The notes under the pieces were generated by a model, which was not told where the DNA came from, made no database searches, and worked only from the letters and a program-made list of their open reading frames with translations. The position numbers and the translations under genes were made by a program. A stretch of 47,855 bases of DNA from the NCBI GenBank assembly GCA_030696455.1, contig JAUYSH010000049.1, forward strand, positions 1 to 47,855. The letters are read 5' to 3'. Positions 11,101-20,100 of this stretch are shown piece after piece (positions within the stretch are counted from its first letter, which is position 1; each line of letters begins with the position of its first letter). The stretch comes from Elusimicrobiota bacterium. GTDB lineage: Bacteria; Elusimicrobiota; Elusimicrobia; UBA1565; UBA9628.

Positions 11101-14100
11101 GGCGATCTCGTAGAGGCTGTGGGAGCCCGCCGAGGCCGCGGCGAAGGCGTCGTCGAGAGAGGACAGGCGCAACGGCCCGCCGCCGCTGCGGGTGGGGCGC
11201 TCGAACGGCGCGGTGACCGCGGCCTGGGCCCGGAGCAGCTCATATTGAGACATCGCGTTTAGCGATGTGGACATGTACCAGTTCCAGTTCCCGAAGGCCT
11301 CGCTGAGCTTCTCGGGCGCGATGAGGCCGTTGCGGTAGGCGCGGATCGCGTCCGAGAGGGCGCGGGCGGAGGCGGGCGTGTTCGGCTCGACCGCCCGCGC
11401 GGTCGCGTCCCAGATGCGGGACTGCTCGAGGGCGGCCCGGCCCGCGAGCGTGCGCTCCGCGTAGGCCTGGCGCATTTCGGCCTGCACGGCCTGGGACTCG
11501 AGCGCGTAGGCCTTATCAGACGACGTCGAGGCAGGATTATAAATGGGCAGTCGCACGGAGGCGCCGAGCGTGAGGGCCTGGTTGGCCATCATGTCCTGGA
11601 ACTGCACGCCGAAGCCGACCGTCAGGCGGTCCACCCAGGGGATCCAGTCGATGACGTTGAAGGGATCCTCTCCGACGGACCGCTTCAGGGATTCCTCGTC
11701 GAGGCTGCCCAGGATGGTGGCGAGGCGGTCGGGAGAGGTCACCAGGCGGCGGATGTTGCCGAGCATGCGGCGCAGGTCCTCGGAGTTGAGGTCCTGGAAC
11801 GGGGGCGCGCTCTGCGGATCGCGGCCGGTGATCGAGTTGTAGCGCAGCACCGCCTGGTGCAGGCGGGACTCCGCGTCGGCGAGACGGACCGCGGCCTCGC
11901 GGCGGGAGGCCTCGGAGGGGGCGTTTTGGACGGCGAAGTCGGCGATCTTCAGCGCCCACTGCGCCTCGGCCACCTCGACCACCGCGGCCTGCCAGTCCTT
12001 GGTCAGCTCCAGCATGCGGTCCTGCAGGCGCAGGCCCTCGCGGTACAGAATTTGAGCCTTGGATTCGATCAACTGTTTCTGTGTTTTTGAAAGACTCATC
12101 TCGGTGTAGGTGCCGACGGTGAAGCCGCCGCCGACGGCGCGCTCGGCCAAGTCGTTGGAGACCGAGCCCGAGACGAAGCCGACCATGCCGCGCACGCGGG
12201 AGTTCTCCATGAAGGCGCCGGCGCGGCGGAGCTCCTGGATCTCGCGCGTCAGGTTGCCGATGTCCTGCGTCACGAGCTTGCGGGCGACGTCCCGCTCGAA
12301 CACCTTCTGTAATTCCATCGCCGTGCGGGAGGACTTCGCGTCGTCGCCCCCGAAGAAGTCCCCGAGCTCTCGGTTATAGGCCTTGAGCGTCTCGCCGCCG
12401 CGCAGGTTCTGGGCCGAGTTGTCGCTGACCTTCTGCCACAGTTCGGCGAGGGTGAACGAAGTGTTCATCGTGAGCGAGAGGCGGTTGTTCATCCCGACGT
12501 ACTGCGAGCCGTAGCTCAGCGCGATGTTCGCATTGCTGCTTATTTTCTTGGAAATCTCGCCGAAGTAGGTCTTCGCTCCCCCGATGATCTTGCCTTCGGC
12601 GCTGACGACGAGGCCCGAATCGGGGAAGGACACCGAGAGGCGGTCGCCGATCTCATTCTGCTTCGCGCCCATCTCGCCGGTCAGGCGGTTGTCGATGCGC
12701 ATCCAGGTCTTCCCCTCGTCGTTCTTGATGGAGAACCCTTTGAGGATGCTGACTCCGCCGACCTGCTGATTGATGTCGTCCGTGCCCGTGGTCTTCGCCC
12801 AGTACAGGTCGAGCGTGAAGGTGTCCCCCCCTCCGTCGGGATTCATCAGGCGGTTGAGGTCGAACTGCGGCCCGACCTGCGTGCGGAAGTATTCCTTCTT
12901 CTCCCCCTCGGCCATGATCGCGAAGGTGCGGTTGAGGTCGGGGTCGTAGCCGGTGAAGTCGAGGTTGACCTCCTGGAGGAACTTACGGGGGTCCTGGGCG
13001 AACAGGGTCCGCTGCTCGAAGTTCAGCTTCATGACCTCGGTCAGCTTCAGCGAGCTCTTCACGTTGCCGCCGTAGTAGTAGGGCTTCTCGCTCGTGTCGG
13101 TCACCGCTCCGTCGGCGAAACCGGCCAGGCCGACGTACAGGCGGTCTCCGAAGAGCATGACCGCGAAGTCGTCGAAGATCATCATCCGGCTCTCGCCGGC
13201 CCCGGTCTTGACGCTGTTGTCGGCCGGGATGTCGAAGGCGAAGCGGTGCAGATCGACGTTCAGATAATTGACCCAGTTCTTGCCCTGAAGGCTCTCGACC
13301 TGGACCTCGACGCCCTTGTCGCCGTACGGCGCGTTCTCCCCGTCCTTGCTCGGCGGGCTGGCGAGCTGGTAACCGGAGACGCTGACGTTGCTGCCGAAGA
13401 CGCGGCCGATGTTGCCCAACGTCACCCACGAGCTCGTGTTGAGCCCGTGGGGCACCGAGAACTGGGACTGGTAGACGAGGTAGAACCCGTCGGCGGTGTC
13501 CCCGAACTCGAGCACCTTGGAGTTCGGGATGAGGGACGCCAGGCCCTGCGGGTTCTTGAGCAGGTCGGCCTTGATCGCGGACACCTCCGCCGCGGAGTTC
13601 TGCGCGCCCTGCGTGATCATGCCGAGCAAGGTGTCCACGAAGGCTCCGTACTCGGATTTGCGGATGACGAGGGAAGCAGGATCGGATTTGCTGCCGTCGC
13701 TGGCCCAGCCCGAGCGTCCCATGCGCAGGGCCTCGATGCGGCGGACGAGGTCGGGCGGGAGCTCCCCCTGGACCTCGGGCTTGGCGAGGATGGCCGCAAG
13801 CTCGCCCTGCTTGTCGTCGATCTGGGTCAGCTGCGACTGGAGGATCTCGCGCGAACGGCCGAGCTGATCCTGAAGGCGGTGCCAGTCGATGTTGGCCTCG
13901 AGGACCGCGCGCGTCTTGTCCATGATCCGGGAAATGTCCTCGCTGACGTTGTTGAGGGCGCTCTTCTCCTTCGGATTGAGCTGGCCGAGCCAGGCGGAGA
14001 TCTTGACCCGCTTCTCCTCGAGATCGGTCATCGTCCTGCGCAGGGCTTCCTGCATCGTGTTCAGGGCCTCGACCTCGTTGTCATTGGCCGTCTGGCCGCC

Positions 14101-17100
14101 GTCGTAGATGTCGTGAAGAGAGTCGTAATAGCTCTGCACGCTGTCGACGGTGCCGTACTTGTCGCGATTCCAGGTCTGCTTGAGCCGGAAGAACTCCATG
14201 CCCTCGACCAGGACCGCGTCGAGGCTCGAGAACACCCGGATCTTGCGCGCGAAGACCTGCTCCGGGGTCTCGCTCGTGCCGTTGGAGGCGGCGTAGGCCT
14301 CGTCCCGCGGGATGTCGGCGATGGCGTCGCCGAGCACGGTCGATACGCGGGCGAGGAACCGCTCGGCCGCCGGCACCTGCAAGGAGAGGCCTTCGTTCGC
14401 GGCCTCGATGACCGTGTCCGAGTACAGCAGGCGCGCGATCGCGAACGCGGCCGGGGCGCTGTCGGGCTGGGCCAGGCTCGTGGGCACGAGCCGCTTGGCG
14501 GCCTCGAGCGCGAGCAGGGAGATCTGCTGGTTCTCGGAGACCGTGATCGCCGGCTGGGTGCCGGAGGGGACCGTGCCGTCCCCGCCGCTGCCGCCGAGGT
14601 CGATGGTCGCCGCCCCCGCCTGCGACTCGTCGGCCACCGCCTTGAGCCGGTCGACGAGCCTCGTGATCGCGTCGGAGTCGACGGCCGCCTGCACCCGGGC
14701 CACGCCCGCCGCGTCGGGGGTCACCCCCACCGGGAGGCGATAAGCGGACATTTGGAAGCGTCCCTTGGATATGGTCTCGATCTTGCCGATGATCTCGTTT
14801 ATCTGCGCATCCTGCGCGTTGATCTGCTCCGCGCGCTGAGCGCGCTCGGCGGTGTACTGCGCGATCTTCTTGGGGAGGCTGTAGGGCTGGGTCTCGCCGT
14901 AAACGACCTCGGTGCCGGAGAAATTCGGGTCCTTGCGGTTGGCCATCTCGACCTGGAACTCGCGGATGCCCTTGTGGTGGCCCTCGGCGTCGTCGTAGCC
15001 GTCCAGGTTCTTCTGCAGCTTGTGTCGCCATTCGCCGATCTTCCGCGTCGCCTCGGCCTGATTGCCGTCCGCGGCCCCGAAGGTCGCGAACGCCCACGGC
15101 ATGGTGCGGTTCTGGAGCTTGACGGCCTCGGTGATCACCGTCTTCTGCGAGTCGAACAAGGTGAAATAGTCGCTGCCGGCGGCCGCCACGTCGTCGATGG
15201 ACTTCTGCTGGTACGGGATCAAGGTGTCCGCAAGCATCGTGCGCGCGCCGCGCAGCGAGGGCAGGATCGTGTCGCGCAGCAGCGCCGTTTTGCGGTCGAT
15301 CACGGCCTGGCGCGCGGCCTTGCCGTTGCTGTCCGGCGGCGGAGGGTTGTTGACGAACGCGAGATCGACGTCGATGTCGGCGAGCACGGTGTCGAGCATG
15401 GTCACCACGCCCTGCAGACCGTCGCGGGCCTTGGGCAAAGTGTTCACCATCGCGTCGTCGATGGCGGTCACCGTCGCGTCGGCCTTCGACCAGCGGATCA
15501 CCTCGCGGGCCGCGCGAGGCACGAGCTTGGCCGAGGCCACCAGGTCCATCGTCGCCGCATGGACCTCGACGGAGTCGCCGTCCGGGAAATCGACCGCCTT
15601 GAGGCTGTCGCCGTAGGTCTTGATCGCCTCCTGCAGCGCGTCGAGGCCGAGGCCCGACAGCATCGGGATGTTCGAGCCCGCGACCCGGTTGATGGTGGCC
15701 GCGTTGGCGTCGAGGCGGCTCAGGTGGCCGGTCAAGACGCCGCGCGCGGTCGAGATCTCGGCCTGGGACTGGGCCTTCCACTGCGGCAGGGACTCGGGGT
15801 GCGGGTCGCCGAACTCGTCGATGACCGTCCGCCCGTTGCCGGCGTCGAGCATGCGGTTGACCGTGGCGAGCGACTCGCTGAAGTCGGCGCGCTTGTCCTG
15901 CCAGTGGACCCGGCGGTCGGCCAGGACCTGGCGCATCTGCTCCTGGCTCGGGTTGTTGAGGGAGACCTCGGGGCCGGGGATCTTGCCGATGAGCACGCCC
16001 GCGTACTCGTCGGGCATGCCGACCATGCTCGTCAGGCCGGCCTCGGCCGAGGCGATGTTGTCGTCGACCTCGGCCAGGTTCTCGTTGAACTTCTTCAGCG
16101 AGAAGGCGTCGGGATCGTTCGGGTTCCCGCCGTTAGTGCGCCAGGCCTTGATCTGCGGCAGGAGGTCCATGCGCCGCTGATACTCCGTCGCCGCGTCCGC
16201 GCTCCGGCCGCGGTCCTGCGCGTTGACCGCGTCGATGAACGCGCGCATGTCGGTCTGAAAGGAGCCGAGGGTCGTCGCGACCATGCCCGCCTTGGCCTGG
16301 GAATCGGCGAGGTCCCGCAGGGTCTTGTCGTCGGCGGCGATGTCGCGCTCGATCTCGGCGCGCCACGCCTGGGTGTTGGCCGCGTTCCCGTCCGCGCCGG
16401 CCTGGTTCTGCCGGTTGCCCGCGCGGGACGCGGCGATCTTCTCGCGCTTGGCCTCGAGGAGATCCATCATCTGCTTGATCGCGGCCTGGGCGGCGTTGAT
16501 CTCGTTGAGCGAGAGCGCCAGGTCCATCACGCTGGCGAGCTTGGCCATGTCGGTATGGAAGCGCAGCATGTCCTTGCCGTCGCGGCGGTCGCGCAGGGCG
16601 GCGTTGCGGATCCGGTTCGAGGAGGCGAGCAGCTGGGAGGTCGCGTCCCGCTGCGCGACCTCCCCCTTCGCCTCGGCGCGCAGCGCCTCGATCTCGCCGA
16701 CGAGCTTGTCGATCTCCGCCTTCGTGTCCGCGCTCAAGGTGGCCGCCACGCCGCCCGGCGTGCGCGGGCCCGTGCCCTCGGCGTAGTCGGACAGGCGCTG
16801 GGCCAGGGCCTTCATCGACGCGTCCTGGGCGGCGAGGTCCTCCCAGTAGCCGTTGCGGTCGGGAGGCGGCGGCGTCAGGCCCGCGAACTCCTTCTGCAGG
16901 GCCTCGAGGCGGGCCAGGGCGTCCGCGTCGCTCGGCGGGCTCAGCAGGTCGCGGCGTTCGGCCAGCTTCTCGCGCACCGCCACCTCGTCGGACTTGACGG
17001 CGAGCGCGGCCTCCAGGCGCGCGCGCTCGGCCTCCTCCTCGGGGGTCACGGGGCGGCTCAGCTGCCGAAGGCGCGCGAGCTGGGCCTCCTTGTCGTTGAG

Positions 17101-20100
17101 CTCGGAGAGGAGCCGGATGCGATGCTCCTGGACCGCCTCGATCTCGGCTTCCAGATGGCCGGCCTGCCCGGTCAGCTCCTTGATCCGCGCCATGACCTGG
17201 TCCATCGGCAGCTTCCATAGGTGCGGGTCGAACGGCGCGCCCGCGGTTGCCTGCTCGGGCGACCTCGCGTCGGTCCGATCGGACGAGGCGGCGATGAGGG
17301 CCTGGGCCGAGAGCATCGCCATCGGGAGATCCTTGGCGCTCTCGCCGAGCGCCGCGCCCTTGGCCATCAAGGTCGCGCGCATCACCGCGTCGGAGATGTC
17401 GAAGCCGGCGAGCGTCGTGAGCTTATGAAGGAGCACGTTGCCCCAGGTGATCGCTCCGCCGAACGGGATCAGGTTCTGGTGAGTGACGCCGTTCTCATCG
17501 ACCCATTCATCCGAGCGCTCCACCGCCGCGCCCACGGCATGAAGCAGCCCGGGTTTGACGCCGAAGGCGGACTCCAACGCGGGGTCTATGACAGCGTCGA
17601 GCTGGGTGGCGTAGGTCATGATGCCTTCGATCTCCGCGCCGACCGTGACCAGGGCGAAGAAGGACTTCAGGTTCGACTTCCAGAACTCCCAGGTGATCGC
17701 CGCGTGCAGCACCGCGACGATCAGCCCCTGGACGGGGAGGCTCGCCAGCGGGGCGTCGTCGCGCAGCTTCGCGATGCGCTCGCGGGCGGCGCGCGGGAAG
17801 GTCAGCAAGGTGGACAGGATCAGCGTATTGAGGAGGGGGCCCAGGACGAGATCCCTGGCCAAGGCCGCGGCCGCCGCCGCGAAGACCGGCGCCAGAGCCT
17901 CGCCCACGAAGGGCACCGCGGCGACGGCGACCGGCAGGCCGTTGAGCACGGCGACTATTGAGGGACCAAGCACCGGTATGGACGTCAGCGCGAAGGAGAG
18001 CGGCAGGACCGGCGCGAACGCGCCGAGCAGGCCCATCGCGATAGCGCTCATGACCGCCAGGGTCAGGCGGCGCGCGATGAAGGTCTTCATGGGTGCGGCG
18101 AACGGGACGATGAACCAGCGGTTGGCCGCCCGATACCAGCCCTTCGCGCGCAGGCCCGCCAAGGCTCCCGCGCCGTCGAACGCGTCCTTGCGCATCGAGG
18201 ACTGGAGCCACTGCTCCGCGAAGTTCTCCCGGTCCGACAAGGCCATGAAGTCCTCGGTCGAGTGGCGGAACTCGAAGGACATCGCCTGGCGGAAGTAGCC
18301 GAAGATGAACATGTCGAAGAGGTGATAGGGGAACCGCACCGCCGCGGTCATGAAGTGCTTGTGGAGCTCGAGGGTCCGCTGGAGCGCGCCCTTCCAGCCG
18401 GGGGCGTAGGTCTTGTTGGCGAGCTCGCGGAAGCTCTTCCAGCCGGAGTATTTCTTCTGATCGTAGCGCTTGAACTGGTCGCGGTTGGCCGCCTGGAGGC
18501 GGTCGTAGACCCCGACCCACGACTCGAGCGGGCTGAACTCGTTGAGGCGGTACTTGACGCCGAGCTCGATGACGCGGTCGCGCTTGATGTTGAACTGACG
18601 CGAGATCTGGTCGATGACCTGGTCGATGCTCTCGATCTTCAGGAGGGGCTTGAGGGAGGGATCGTGGCGCACGCCCTTGACGGTGCGGAAGCCGAAGAAG
18701 TCCTCGTAGATGTGCTTGGGAGCGACGCGGGGTCCGGGGAAGGAGGGCTCTTCGGGCTTGGGCACTTCCGGCTTGGGGATCTCGGGCTGTGGGACCTCGG
18801 GAGCCGGGGCGGCCGGGGGATCGGGATTCGCCGGAGGCCCGCGCTCGTCCGGCAGCTCCGGCTTCGGCAGCGGCGCGGCGGGCTTGGCGACCGAGGCGAC
18901 GGCTGTGCCCCGGCCGCGGGAATCCTTGAACGACCAGGCCGCGTCCCCCTTCCAGGTCGGGATCAGCTCCAGGCGCGCCGGCTTGAGGCCGGGCTTGGCC
19001 GCCTTCAGCGCGGCGTAGGCGACGGCGACGGGCGCCACCTTGGCGAGGCGGGAGTCGTGGAGGGTCGGGATGCGGCGCGCGCCCGGGCGCAGGCGCTGGG
19101 TCTCGATGCGCTTGGTCCACACCGTCAGCTCCTCGCGGCGCGCGTCGGAGCGGAAGATGAAGGTCCAGTGCGAGCGCGGGTCGTCGAGGTTGATCGTCAC
19201 GCGCACGAGGCGGGCGTCGGGGGCCAAAGCCCGGGCCCGCGCCCGCGCCTGAGCCTTCAGGACCAGCAGAGCCTTGCCGTCGGCGCCGCGCGCGTCCTCG
19301 GGCAGTCTCTCGAAGCTCTTCGGCGGCTTGGCGTCGGCCGTCACCGGCAGCGGGGCCGCCTCGAACACCGGCTTGCCGTCGGCGCCGACGAAGGCCGCCC
19401 GGCCGAGGGCGTCGAGGAAGCGGTAGGAGGCCGCGCCGGTCCACGCCGGGTCCACCTCGACGCGCACCGGCCGGAAGCCGCGGTTCGCCTTCTTGAGCGC
19501 CGCGTAGGCGCGATCGAGCGGGCCCATCTCGCCCAGCCGCGTGTCCCAAAGCGTCGGCGCCTTGGTCGGGCGGAAGCCGAGCTTGCGCACCCCGACGCGC
19601 TTCGTCCAGACCGTCAGCTCCTCGTTGCGCTTGTCGGAGCGGAAGATGAAGATCCAATGCGAGCGAGGGTCCTCGAGGTTGATGGCCACGCTGACGAGCC
19701 GGGCGTCGGGCGCCAGGGCCCGCGCCCGGGCCTGCGCCTCGGCCTTCGCGGCGAGCATCGCTGCGCTCGTCGCCTCGCGCGCGTCGGCGGGAAAGCGTTT
19801 CCAACTGCGCGGGAGAGCCGGTTCATCGGCGGCCTCCGCCGAAGCCTGGTCCTGAACGGCCGGGGCTTCCGCGCCCGGAGCCGCGGTCTCGGCGACCGGC
19901 GCAGGAGCCTCGGCGATCGGCGCCGAAGCCTCGGCGATCGAAGCAGGAAAGTCCGCGTCGGGCGCCTCGTCGGCGACGGGAGCGACCGGCTTCGCCGCGC
20001 GCCGGCCGACCCACCAGCTGGCTCCCGAGACGAGGACGTAGGCCGCGTTGAGCGCGGCGTACAGGCCGTACTGGGCGGCCTGCGGGGAGCCGGGCTCGGC

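Noticed and set aside
5158-11262. Very long open frame on the plus strand opposite the giant gene
   Set aside because: Its product is a low-complexity Arg/Gly/Leu/Asp-rich string without domains. High-GC coding DNA often leaves the antisense frame open. The minus strand has a signal peptide, membrane helices and internal repeats.
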